Origin: Paracidobacterium acidisoli
GTDB taxonomy: Bacteria; Acidobacteriota; Terriglobia; Terriglobales; Acidobacteriaceae
Length of the DNA: 64,000 nucleotides
Assembly (NCBI RefSeq): GCF_003428625.2
Contig: NZ_QVQT02000001.1
Coordinates: forward strand, 186,001 to 250,000
Direction: 5' to 3'
Shown in pieces: positions 1 to 8,133 of this stretch. The translations under genes and the position numbers were made by a program. Under the pieces are notes generated by a model. That model had not been told where the DNA came from. It worked only from the letters and a program-made list of their open reading frames with translations, and searched no databases. The stretch's first letter is position 1; each line of letters opens with the position of its first letter.

Positions 1-1306
1 CATCGACATTCCGACAGGCAAACTCCTCTGGACCTTCCAGGATGTTCATCACGACCTCTGGGATTATGACCTTGCCTCCACGCCCGTTCTTTTTACCGCG
101 AAGAGTCATGGCAAGGCAGTGGATGCAGTCGCGATCGCCGGCAAGACCGGCTTTCTCTTCGCCTTCGATCGCGTGACCGGCAAACCACTCTTTCCGATCG
201 AGGAACGTCCCGTTCCACAGGGCGAGCACATGGAGGGCGAAAAGCTTTCGCCCACTCAGCCGTTTCCTGCCGTACTCAAGCCCTTCATCCGCCAGAACTA
301 CACCGCGGCTGATATCGACCCTGCTATTCCCGAGCCTGAACGGTCGGAGATCATCAGGCGCTTCAACACCGTCCGTTGGGATGGCATGTTCACGCCACCG
401 TCCACAAGACCTACACTTCAGACCGCCAGCTCCAACGGAGGAGCCAATTTCGGCATGACTGCGGCCGATCCTGTCCGAGGCCGCGTCTACGTCATCGGCT
501 TCAACATCCCCGACGTCATCGAGCTCAAAAAATCCGTACCGAAGTTCGGCGCAGGCAACAACCCTATGGAGCGCGGCCGCTCGCTCTATCAGCAGAACTG
601 CTCCATGTGTCACGGACCTGACCGGATGGGACACTCGCCCAACTACCCGTCACTCGTCGGCGTTGGCGCCCGCATGAACCAGGAAGAGCTGACCGACTTT
701 ATCCACAATGGCAGGGCGCCCATGCCGGGCTTCCCCAACATCACCGGCCAGTCCATGACCGACCTGCTCACCTATGTGAACAATGGTTTCATGCCAAGCG
801 ACGCGCCACCGCGCAAAGTCATGAAAGGCCTTGCAGAAGGCGAGCCTCGCTGGCGTACTGATTACGGCTACTGGTACTCCAAATCCACCGGTGATGGCGT
901 CATGCGCCCACCGTGGACCGTGCTCACTGCCTACGACATGAATACCGGCCGGCAAATCTGGCAGGTGCCTGTCGATAGTGACCCCAATTATCCGGACAAG
1001 AGCATCAAGACCGGAACCGGCGATCTCACCAAGTTCGGCATCGTCATTACCGGCGGCAATCTGCTCTTCGTTCCTGAACCTCGCCTGCAGAAGCTGATGG
1101 CAGTCGATCCCGATACCGGTAAAACTGTCTGGGAGGGGAATCTGCCAGAGAAGGCTGTTGGTATTCCGGCGGCGTATTCCGTCGATGGCCGCGAATACAT
1201 CGCAGTTCCCGCAGCCAGCGGAGTTACTCCCAGAACCGCAAAGGGTGGGACAGCGCCTGAGGTCCACAACCAGTTTGTTGTCTTCGCTCTTCCTGAAAAG
1301 AAGTAA
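1..1306 (+). CDS. PQQ-dependent dehydrogenase with embedded cytochrome c domain (3' part)
   Basis: The reading frame is open from base 2, so the 5' part lies outside the window; about 434 residues are visible. The motif HHDLWDYD and the following beta-propeller blades are typical of membrane or periplasmic quinoproteins of the glucose/quinate dehydrogenase group. A c-type heme site, CSMCH, lies near visible residue 200 and is followed by PGF and MTDLLTYV segments typical of a class I cytochrome c fold. After it the propeller resumes (TAYDMNTG, MAVDPDTGK). The protein should oxidise a sugar or alcohol in the periplasm and pass electrons from PQQ to its own heme. The substrate cannot be read from the sequence. 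The domain assignment is firm and the exact enzyme name is not. Confidence 0.88.
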   Translation, partial: IDIPTGKLLWTFQDVHHDLWDYDLASTPVLFTAKSHGKAVDAVAIAGKTGFLFAFDRVTGKPLFPIEERPVPQGEHMEGEKLSPTQPFPAVLKPFIRQNYTAADIDPAIPEPERSEIIRRFNTVRWDGMFTPPSTRPTLQTASSNGGANFGMTAADPVRGRVYVIGFNIPDVIELKKSVPKFGAGNNPMERGRSLYQQNCSMCHGPDRMGHSPNYPSLVGVGARMNQEELTDFIHNGRAPMPGFPNITGQSMTDLLTYVNNGFMPSDAPPRKVMKGLAEGEPRWRTDYGYWYSKSTGDGVMRPPWTVLTAYDMNTGRQIWQVPVDSDPNYPDKSIKTGTGDLTKFGIVITGGNLLFVPEPRLQKLMAVDPDTGKTVWEGNLPEKAVGIPAAYSVDGREYIAVPAASGVTPRTAKGGTAPEVHNQFVVFALPEKK

Positions 1307-1413
1307 CCCGTCCACCTTGAGCGCAGAAGGAGCCTGACACGCTTTCTTCTGCTGCTCGTTGCCTGCCACCATCTTCTGTCGCACTGGCTGGCTGCGTCAG
1401 CTTGGCTCCCGGC

Positions 1414-1435
1414 CTGTTCCTTCGCAGAGGAACAG
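1414..1435 (+). terminator. Hairpin downstream of quinoprotein gene
   Basis: A perfect 8-bp stem (CTGTTCCT / AGGAACAG) with a 6-nt loop. It has no clear T-tract, so it is only a candidate terminator. The rest of 1307-1578 shows no gene. Confidence 0.3.
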
Positions 1436-1578
1436 CGCTGCTGATACTTTCAGTGGCACAATCCCCGAGAGCCTGCGCTCAAAAGTATGGCTCTTCCCTG
1501 CAACCGGGCAGGCTTTACGCGAATCTGAGCAGTGAAGGCTCTGCGGATAATTAACTCGCGAGACACCGGAACCGGCTA

Positions 1579-2013
1579 TTAAGCCTTGCGGTTTGCCTGC
1601 GCCCGGACGGTGGCGCCTCGCAGAACGCTGACGAGGTGTTCGATATCGATCGGATAACTCAGAAATGAGACCGCGCCAAGATCGGTAGCCTGTGATTTAG
1701 CCGCCTGCGTATCGTACGTGGCCGAATGGAAGACGACAGGGATCGATTCCGTCTCGGGATTTTCCTTGAGACGCTGACATATATCGAATCCCGTAGTGTC
1801 GGGGAGATGAATGTCCAGAAGAATAACGTCGGGCTGGCGAACCGATACCAGGCTCAGCGTTTCCGCGCCGGTATGGGCATGAATCACGTCGAAACCCGAT
1901 TCGTGAAGATGCCTGCCCAGCGAGTACTGATGGGTGTGATTGTCATCCACGAGAAGAACAAGGCTTCGATGCAAAGACTGCAAACCTGGAGTCTCCATAG
2001 TTCTGGTATTCAT
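1579..2013 (-). CDS. Single-domain response regulator (receiver)
   Basis: A CheY-like receiver of about 144 residues with no output domain. The acidic pair (LLVDD), the phospho-acceptor Asp (ILLDIHLPD) and the Ser/Thr switch (VVFHSA) are present. The near-invariant Lys before the cis-Pro is replaced by Tyr (LSYPID), which may alter phosphorylation or signalling. The frame stays open up to a TTG at 2064, but that TTG is the -35 element of a good sigma70-type promoter, so the ATG at 2013 is preferred. The gene is divergent from the stressosome operon and could be a partner of the hybrid kinases there (inference). Confidence 0.85.
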   Translation of the reverse strand: MNTRTMETPGLQSLHRSLVLLVDDNHTHQYSLGRHLHESGFDVIHAHTGAETLSLVSVRQPDVILLDIHLPDTTGFDICQRLKENPETESIPVVFHSATYDTQAAKSQATDLGAVSFLSYPIDIEHLVSVLRGATVRAQANRKA

Positions 2014-2035
2014 AACTTCAGAGTAAATTCGCTTT

Positions 2036-2064
2036 ATTGTAGGGGTAGACTCCAGCCGGGTCAA
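2036..2064 (-). promoter_or_regulatory. Sigma70-type promoter of receiver gene
   Basis: On the minus strand, TTGACC (2059-2064), a 17-nt spacer and TACAAT (2036-2041). Transcription would start near 2029, giving a leader of about 16 nt before the ATG at 2013. Confidence 0.7.
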
Positions 2065-2120
2065 TCTTTAGAAAGCACCAAAAAGCGCCATTCTCTAATC
2101 CCCTGATTCAACAAAAGATA

Positions 2121-2163
2121 TTTCCTCGGAGAACTCTCCGCGAGGAAACCGGTCCGCTATACT
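2121..2163 (+). promoter_or_regulatory. Dyad and -10 element upstream of the rsbRST operon
   Basis: TTTCCTCG (2121-2128) and CGAGGAAA (2141-2148) form a perfect 8-bp dyad around 12 bases that contain a further GAG/CTC pairing. A -10-like TATACT lies at 2158-2163. No TTGACA-like -35 is found at 17 nt; the right arm of the dyad borders the -35 position. It could be an operator or an alternative promoter element. Confidence 0.45.
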
Positions 2164-2196
2164 GAAGCGTCAAATCATTCCCACTGAGAGGTCCCG

Positions 2197-3057
2197 GTGA
2201 GCACATCCAGGATTCCCGAAATTCTCCGAAAGCATGAAGCGGCTCTGTTAGATGACTGGACCCGCGAACAAAATCAGCTCGGCGACATCAGCCACCGCCT
2301 GTCAGAGGCGGATCTCCGCGCGCAGTCCCGGCGTTTTCTGCAGCTTCTTCAGGAGGCAGCAACGAGAGGGGACGCTGCCGATACCGACACAGAGGCTTTC
2401 CGGGAGGTTCGCAGGTTTCTGGAAGAGGTTTCCGCCAGCCGGGCAGCGCTCGGATTCAGCCCCAGCGAGACCGCAACCTTTGTTTTTTCCTTCAAGCAGC
2501 CGCTCTTCAACCAGATCCGCGCTTCCCTGCCCAGTGCTGAGGACCAGCTTGCTGAAATCTGGACCGCGACCCTGCTGCTCGACAAGCTCGGCCTCTACAC
2601 GATGGAAACCTATCAAAAGACGCGCGAGTCGATCATCGCCCGGCAGCAGGAGGAGATGCTGGAGCTTTCGACGCCGGTCGTAAAACTCTGGGACGGGGTA
2701 CTGGCTCTGCCCATCATCGGAACTCTGGATTCGAGCCGCACGCAGACCATCATGGAAAACCTGCTGGAGAAGATCGTCGAGACCGGCTCGGAGCTGGCCA
2801 TCATCGATATCACGGGCGTTCCCACCGTCGACACTCTGACGGCGCAGCATCTGCTGAAGACGGTGACGGCGGCGCGGCTTATGGGTGCGGAGTGCATCAT
2901 CAGCGGCATCCGGCCGCAGATTGCGCAGACCATCGTTCACCTTGGAGTGGAGCTCGGCGACATCATTACGAAAGCAAGTCTTGCCGATGCCTTCCGCATC
3001 GCCATGCAGCGCACGGGACATGTCGTGGTCCGCAAAGCCGCTACGAGCAGGCTTTAA
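2197..3057 (+). CDS. rsbR: RsbR-like stressosome sensor/co-antagonist, STAS domain
   Basis: 286 residues starting at GTG, with GAGAGG 5 nt upstream. Residues 1-150 are helical and resemble the N-terminal sensor domain of RsbR-type proteins (RsbRD-like). Residues 165-280 are a STAS domain with IIDITGVPTVDT, where Thr of VDT matches the second RsbT phosphorylation site of Bacillus RsbRA. The first site appears as GTLDSS, with Ser in place of Thr. In Bacillus, RsbR and RsbS build the stressosome that holds RsbT. It is the first gene of an operon running to 8106. Confidence 0.88.
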   Translation: MSTSRIPEILRKHEAALLDDWTREQNQLGDISHRLSEADLRAQSRRFLQLLQEAATRGDAADTDTEAFREVRRFLEEVSASRAALGFSPSETATFVFSFKQPLFNQIRASLPSAEDQLAEIWTATLLLDKLGLYTMETYQKTRESIIARQQEEMLELSTPVVKLWDGVLALPIIGTLDSSRTQTIMENLLEKIVETGSELAIIDITGVPTVDTLTAQHLLKTVTAARLMGAECIISGIRPQIAQTIVHLGVELGDIITKASLADAFRIAMQRTGHVVVRKAATSRL

Positions 3058-3075
3058 TCAGGAGGAGAACGAAAC

Positions 3076-3495
3076 GTGGAACATATTCCTATTCTGCGCA
3101 TGGGTAGTTTTCTCCTGATCACGGTGCAGGTCGATATGCATGATCGTCTGGCGCTGCAGCTGCAGGACGATCTCACCGAGAGGATCGTGCAGCACGGTTC
3201 TCACGGCGTGCTGATCGACATCTCGGCGCTTGAAGTTGTCGACTCGTTTATCGGCCGCATGCTGGGCAATATCGCCTCCATGTCGCGCGTGCTCGATGCA
3301 CAGACTGTAGTGGTCGGCATGCGTCCGGCCGTGGCCATCACGCTTGTGGAGCTGGGCATGTCTCTGCCCGGAATTCGCACTGCCCTGACGGTGGAGCGCG
3401 GTATGGAAATCCTTCGTGGAGACGTGGAGAATTCCATGCAGGAGCTGGAGGCGGAAGAGCCGGAGAGGGCCGCAGATGGAAGTTCTGAAGTCTGA
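3076..3495 (+). CDS. rsbS: RsbS-like anti-sigma factor antagonist (STAS)
   Basis: 139 residues starting at GTG, with a strong GGAGGAG Shine-Dalgarno. It is a stand-alone STAS domain. The motif LIDISALEVVDSF keeps the Ser that RsbT phosphorylates in Bacillus RsbS. A tail of about 20 acidic residues follows the domain. It lies 18 nt after rsbR, and its end overlaps the start of rsbT by 20 nt, as in classical RsbRST modules. It should form the scaffold of the stressosome with RsbR and bind RsbT until phosphorylated. Confidence 0.9.
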   Translation: MEHIPILRMGSFLLITVQVDMHDRLALQLQDDLTERIVQHGSHGVLIDISALEVVDSFIGRMLGNIASMSRVLDAQTVVVGMRPAVAITLVELGMSLPGIRTALTVERGMEILRGDVENSMQELEAEEPERAADGSSEV

Positions 3496-3883
3496 CTCTT
3501 TGCCCATCCGAACCTCGGAGGATATGGTGAGCGTGCGCACCTCCGTGCGAAAGTTCGCAACCGAGCTCCGCTTCGGCATCGTCGATCAGACCAAGATCGT
3601 CACCGCTGCCAGCGAAATTGCCCGCAATACCCTCGACTATGGCCGCGGCGGAGATCTCCGCATGGAAGCTCTCAGCAACGGAACGAAGAGAGGGCTGCGG
3701 CTTATCTTCACCGATCGCGGGCCGGGAATCCGCGATATCGAACGGGCACTGACCGATGGATTCACAAGCGGGAATGGTATGGGGCTTGGCCTGGGCGGCA
3801 CGCGCCGTCTGATGGATGAGTTTGAGATTGCATCCAAAGTGAACGAAGGGACAACCGTAACCATCACCAAATGGAGCCGCTAA
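3476..3883 (+). CDS. rsbT: RsbT-like serine/threonine kinase (switch protein)
   Basis: 135 residues. The ATG at 3476 is preferred over an upstream in-frame ATG because GGAGAGG stands just before it and the length then fits RsbT. It is a GHKL ATPase with N-box EIARN, G1 DRGPGI and G2 GMGLGLGG. It should phosphorylate RsbR and RsbS and, when released, act on a downstream target. In Bacillus the target is RsbU; no rsbU is present here, so the output is probably one of the next three gene products (inference). It overlaps rsbS by 20 nt and the next gene by 13 nt. Confidence 0.9.
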   Translation: MEVLKSDSLPIRTSEDMVSVRTSVRKFATELRFGIVDQTKIVTAASEIARNTLDYGRGGDLRMEALSNGTKRGLRLIFTDRGPGIRDIERALTDGFTSGNGMGLGLGGTRRLMDEFEIASKVNEGTTVTITKWSR

Positions 3884-4851
3884 GCCAAACCTCGATCGTC
3901 GCCGTCCAGGATTCCTCCCAGGTTGCCGTGGCGCGGCGCGCCGCCACCGAGTTTGCGAAGATCGCCGGGCTGGATGAGCAGCGCATATCCGCTGTAAACA
4001 TTGTTGTTGTTGAGCTGGCGAACAATCTTCTGCAGCATGCCGGCGGCGGCAATCTCTACCTGCGTTACCTGGAGCCGGTCGGCGCGCTGGAGATCGCCTC
4101 GGTCGATCACGGCAAAGGCATGCACAATATCGAGCGCTGCCTCGAAGACGGCTTCAGCACGGCCTCTACTCCCGGCCTTGGGCTGGGCGCCGTTCGCCGA
4201 TTTGCGCTTCGGTTTTCCGGATATTCGCTTCCTGGGCGCTCCACTGTAATCGCAGCCCGCCTGGCGGAGCGGAAGGCTGCACCCGATTTCTCGGTGATCA
4301 GCACCGCGATTCAGGGCGAAACGCTGAGCGGAGATGGATGGTCCGTTTCAGAAGATGGACGAGCCTTCCTTGTAGTGGATGGCCTTGGACACGGTATGTT
4401 CGCCGCCGATGCCGCCAAAGCCGCGATCAGCATCTTTCAGAAGTACCAGAACTCTTCTCCACAGGTCATTCTCGAAATGGCGCATGCGGCTCTGCGATCC
4501 ACGCGAGGTGCCGCAGCCGCTGTCGCCCGAGTGAACCCCGGGACCTCGACCCTCGACTTTGCCGGAATTGGAAACATCAGCTGCGTCCTGATGGGGCCGG
4601 AGCGCAGTCAAAGCCTGGTCTCTCACAACGGCACCCTGGGGCACCAGATGCGCCGTGTACAGCAGTTCCAGTATCCCTGTCAGCCTTCCGATCTGCTGCT
4701 CATGCAGTCCGACGGGCTCACCACGCAGTCGCGGCTCGGCATTCCGCCTTCTCTTCTGTTGCAGTCTCCCTCTGTCGTTGCTCCGCTGCTGTTCTCCGAG
4801 CAGGTGCGCGGGCGCGACGATGCAACGATTCTGGTGACCCGCCTTGCCTAA
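3871..4851 (+). CDS. RsbT-like ATPase fused to PP2C-type (RsbX/SpoIIE) phosphatase
   Basis: 326 residues. The first ~135 form a GHKL ATPase resembling RsbT (VELANN N-box, DHGKGM, GLGLGAVRR). Residues 140-326 form a short PP2C domain with metal-site signatures VVDGLGHG and a terminal GRDDATI. The phosphatase part resembles RsbX, which removes phosphates from RsbR and RsbS. The fusion puts a kinase-like and a phosphatase domain in one chain. Start ATG 3871 lies inside the end of rsbT and implies translational coupling. Confidence 0.87.
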   Translation: MEPLSQTSIVAVQDSSQVAVARRAATEFAKIAGLDEQRISAVNIVVVELANNLLQHAGGGNLYLRYLEPVGALEIASVDHGKGMHNIERCLEDGFSTASTPGLGLGAVRRFALRFSGYSLPGRSTVIAARLAERKAAPDFSVISTAIQGETLSGDGWSVSEDGRAFLVVDGLGHGMFAADAAKAAISIFQKYQNSSPQVILEMAHAALRSTRGAAAAVARVNPGTSTLDFAGIGNISCVLMGPERSQSLVSHNGTLGHQMRRVQQFQYPCQPSDLLLMQSDGLTTQSRLGIPPSLLLQSPSVVAPLLFSEQVRGRDDATILVTRLA

Positions 4852-6625
4852 ATCCACTCCATCCCGCCTGCTCTCCGTGAACCTCTCCACGGAAACGGAT
4901 TTCCTGCTCGCGCGGCAGCGCGCCAAGCAAATCGCCGAGGTTCTTGGCTTTGAAACGCAGGATCAGACACGCATCGCCACTGCCGTCTCTGAGATAGCCC
5001 GCAACGCGTATGAATACGCAACCAGCGGCGTGGTCGAATTTTATCTGGAGCGTGAGGATCAGGCCGCATTCAGAATCGTCGTCAAAGACAAGGGAAAGGG
5101 CATTCCCCGGCTCGATGAGATTCTGGACGGGAACTATATCTCCGCTTCGGGCATGGGCATCGGCATTGGCGGTTCCCGTCGTCTTATGGACGACATGCAC
5201 ATTGCCAGCTCCGCAAGCGGCACGACAGTGATTCTGCGCAAATTTCTTCCGCGGGGCGTCGCAGTTCCCACGCTGAAGGCGGTCGGGGAGCGTCTCGGCT
5301 CGATTGCTCCGCAGGATCTCGGTACGGCGGCTCACACCCAGAACCGCGAGATGGTCCGGCTTCTGAACGACCTTCGCGAGAAGGAGCGCGAGCTTTCGCA
5401 GCTGAATCAGGAGCTGAAGGAGACCAACCGCGGCGTCATGGTTCTCTACTCCGAGCTGGAAGACCGCGCGCAGGAGCTGCAGCAGGCCTCGGAGATGAAG
5501 ACCCGCTTCATTTCAGGAGTCACGCACGAGCTGCGCACGCCGCTGAATTCGATCGTTTCCCTTGCTGGTCTTTTGATTCGCCGTATCGATGGAGAGCTGA
5601 CCGCCGAGCAGGAGAAGCAGGTTCTCTTTATTCAGCGCTCCGCGCAGAACCTTACCGACATGGTGAACGATCTTCTGGACCTCGCAAAAATCGAAGCCGG
5701 CAAAGTGACCACCCGGCTGAGCGAGTTCACCATTGCAGAGTTTTTCGCCGCGCTGCGCGGTATGTTCCGTCCGCTGGCTACGAACGAGAATGTGCAGCTC
5801 ATCATCGAAGAGAGTCCGGTGGTCGGCACACGCCTCTATACCGACGAGGGCAAGCTGGCGCAAATCCTGCGCAACTTCATTTCGAATGCGCTGAAGTTTA
5901 CCGAGCGGGGCAAGGTGCACGTCAGCGCCGCGCTGGTCCCCAATGGCGGCGTTCGTTTTTCGGTTCGCGATACCGGGATCGGCATCGCCGATGAGAACAA
6001 AGAGCTGGTGTGGCAGGAGTGGGGTCAGATTGAGGCCGATCAGCGCTCCCGGCATAAGGGCAGCGGCCTTGGTCTTCCTCTTGCGAGACAGCTCGCAACC
6101 CTTCTGGGAGGCTCCACCTGGCTCGAGTCCACACTGGGAGAAGGCTCGACCTTCTATGTGGAGATCCCCACCGCGGTCGCGGCTTCTTCAGAGCCGGCGC
6201 CGCTGTCAGAAAGCGAGCAGACGATTCTGATGGTCGACGATGACGAGGTGGCTCGCTATATTCTGCGCCGCAACCTGGTCACTCTCACCTCGGCCCGTCT
6301 TCTTGAGGCTCCTTCTCTTGTGGAAGCGAGACGTCTTCTCGCAACATGCACACCATCGCTTATCTTCCTTGATATCGTCATGCCGGAAGAGAACGGCCTG
6401 GCCTTTGCCGAACAGCTCCGCATGCTGCCTGATATGGCAGATCTCCCCATTGTGCTTTTGAGCTCGAAAATCCTCTCCGCCGAAGAACAGGCCCTCGTCG
6501 AGCGTCATAATCTGACCTACATCAATAAAGATCGAGGTGACGCACAGGATCAGCATGCGGCGCTGGAGCGCGTGCTGCTCAATCTGGGGCTAAGCGACCT
6601 GCATGAGAGAGGAGGCGCGCATTGA
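4844..6625 (+). CDS. Hybrid histidine kinase with N-terminal RsbT-like ATPase
   Basis: 593 residues starting at TTG, overlapping the previous stop by 8 nt; a GTG at 4877 is the alternative. Domains in order: RsbT-like GHKL domain 1-135 (EIARN, DKGKGI, GMGIGIGG), coiled coil about 165-220, HisKA with the phosphorylatable His near 228 (GVTHELRTPLNS), HATPase about 330-445 (NFISNALKF, DTGIGI, GSGLGL), and a receiver 470-590 (MVDDD, IFLDIVMP). It has no membrane segment, so it is cytosolic. The N-terminal domain makes it a plausible acceptor or mimic of RsbT, linking the stressosome to a phosphorelay (inference). Confidence 0.9.
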   Translation: MPKSTPSRLLSVNLSTETDFLLARQRAKQIAEVLGFETQDQTRIATAVSEIARNAYEYATSGVVEFYLEREDQAAFRIVVKDKGKGIPRLDEILDGNYISASGMGIGIGGSRRLMDDMHIASSASGTTVILRKFLPRGVAVPTLKAVGERLGSIAPQDLGTAAHTQNREMVRLLNDLREKERELSQLNQELKETNRGVMVLYSELEDRAQELQQASEMKTRFISGVTHELRTPLNSIVSLAGLLIRRIDGELTAEQEKQVLFIQRSAQNLTDMVNDLLDLAKIEAGKVTTRLSEFTIAEFFAALRGMFRPLATNENVQLIIEESPVVGTRLYTDEGKLAQILRNFISNALKFTERGKVHVSAALVPNGGVRFSVRDTGIGIADENKELVWQEWGQIEADQRSRHKGSGLGLPLARQLATLLGGSTWLESTLGEGSTFYVEIPTAVAASSEPAPLSESEQTILMVDDDEVARYILRRNLVTLTSARLLEAPSLVEARRLLATCTPSLIFLDIVMPEENGLAFAEQLRMLPDMADLPIVLLSSKILSAEEQALVERHNLTYINKDRGDAQDQHAALERVLLNLGLSDLHERGGAH

Positions 6626-8106
6626 TTCACCACAGGAAGCGTCCTGTTCTTTACGTCGACGACACCATAGAACAGCGCTACGCCATGCGGCGCATCCTCG
6701 AAACGGAAGGCTTCGCGGTTCTGGAGGCGGGAAGCGGAAAAGAGGCGCTCGCTCTGATGCAGCAGCCACTCGCTCTCGCGGTCGTCGATGTAAAGCTCCC
6801 CGATATGAGCGGCTATGATCTCTCGCGCAGAATCAAGGCGAAAGAGCCTCATCTGCCTATCCTCCAGGTCTCCGCCAGCTTCAGTGATCCGGACCTTAGA
6901 GCTTCCGGATTTTCAGGAGGCGCCGACGCCTACATCGCTCAGCCGGTCCACCCGGCAGAGCTGATCGCACTTGTGCGCAGAATACTGCGCACTTCGGAAA
7001 CGGAGGATCTGCTCCGCTTTCTTGCGACCATCGGCTCAAAGATAACCTTCAGCACGTCTCTCGAAGACACGGCAAAGAGTATCTGCAGCGCAGTCACTCC
7101 CTATTTTGCAGATCGCTGTGCCATCCATCTGAACAGCACGCCCGAGCACTCTTCTTCCGGCTGGACGGTGGAGCTCGATGCGGAGTATCGCGAGGCGATG
7201 AAGGACGATCCGGAGGCGAAACCGGTTCATATGATCAGCAGCAGACTGCTGATCAGTCCGCTATCGGTTACAAATCCCGGGTTCGGAGCCATCGCCTTCG
7301 AATTAAACAAGGACCGCGAATACTCGGCAGCAGATCTGGTTCTGGCAGCCGACCTGGCCAGCCGCGCCGGCCTGTCGCTGCAGAACTGTATCCTTCTTTC
7401 TTCGGAGCAATCCATTCGATCCGCGCTGATTCAGGCTGAGAAGCTGGCAACCGCGGGCCGCATGTCTGCCGCTATCGCGCATGAGATCAATAACCCTCTT
7501 GAAGCTGTGACGAATCTGCTCTTTATCATTGAGCAATCGCAGGAAGCGACTCCTCTGATTCGCGAGACCGCCGGCTCTGCACTGACGGAGGTGACGCGTT
7601 TGGCCCACATTGCCCGCCAGTCTCTCGGCTTCTATCGCGAGCTGCGGACTCCTTCCACGCTGGATCTTTCGCAAAGCGTCCTGGATGCCCTTGAGTTTTA
7701 TAACAAGCGCTTGTCCGCCAGAGGGATCGAAGTCACACTGAACCTCGGGGAATCGGTTCTGATCCAGGGTATCCGGGGAGAGATTCGGCAGGTCATCTCA
7801 AACCTGCTGGTCAATGCACTGGAGTCGATGGAGAACGGCGGAGAAATTGCCATCGCCACGTTCAGGCGTAACGACCGGGCAATGCTCTCTATCAGCGACA
7901 ACGGCCCCGGCATCGGAAGAGAAATTCAGTCCCGCGTCTTCGAGCCGTTTTTCACCACCAAGCAGGGCACAGGAACAGGGCTTGGGTTATGGATTACGAA
8001 GTCGATCGTCGAAAAGCACGACGGGAAAATACTTCTCACCTCGCGCAATGACCGCAATCACGGCAGCAAATTCGAGATTGACTTCCCTGCCGTCGAACAA
8101 CGATAA
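6622..8106 (+). CDS. Receiver-GAF-like-histidine kinase
   Basis: 494 residues starting at TTG with an excellent AGAGGAGG Shine-Dalgarno; it overlaps the preceding stop by 4 nt. Receiver 1-125 (LYVDD, VVDVKLPD), then a GAF-like segment about 130-255, HisKA around residue 290 (AAIAHEINNPLE) and HATPase to the end (LLVNALESM, DNGPGIG, GTGTGLGL). In the receiver the conserved Lys is Gln (IAQPV). The arrangement suggests that phosphotransfer to the N-terminal receiver tunes the kinase. It is the last gene of the stressosome operon; its own output regulator is not adjacent, apart perhaps from the receiver protein at 1579. Confidence 0.89.
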   Translation: MIHHRKRPVLYVDDTIEQRYAMRRILETEGFAVLEAGSGKEALALMQQPLALAVVDVKLPDMSGYDLSRRIKAKEPHLPILQVSASFSDPDLRASGFSGGADAYIAQPVHPAELIALVRRILRTSETEDLLRFLATIGSKITFSTSLEDTAKSICSAVTPYFADRCAIHLNSTPEHSSSGWTVELDAEYREAMKDDPEAKPVHMISSRLLISPLSVTNPGFGAIAFELNKDREYSAADLVLAADLASRAGLSLQNCILLSSEQSIRSALIQAEKLATAGRMSAAIAHEINNPLEAVTNLLFIIEQSQEATPLIRETAGSALTEVTRLAHIARQSLGFYRELRTPSTLDLSQSVLDALEFYNKRLSARGIEVTLNLGESVLIQGIRGEIRQVISNLLVNALESMENGGEIAIATFRRNDRAMLSISDNGPGIGREIQSRVFEPFFTTKQGTGTGLGLWITKSIVEKHDGKILLTSRNDRNHGSKFEIDFPAVEQR

Positions 8107-8133
8107 GCTGATGTCTGAATTCTTAGCGCGGAG

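Noticed and set aside
2013-2064. TTG at 2064 as start of the receiver gene
   Set aside because: It is part of the -35 box of the likely promoter; the ATG at 2013 fits the domain.
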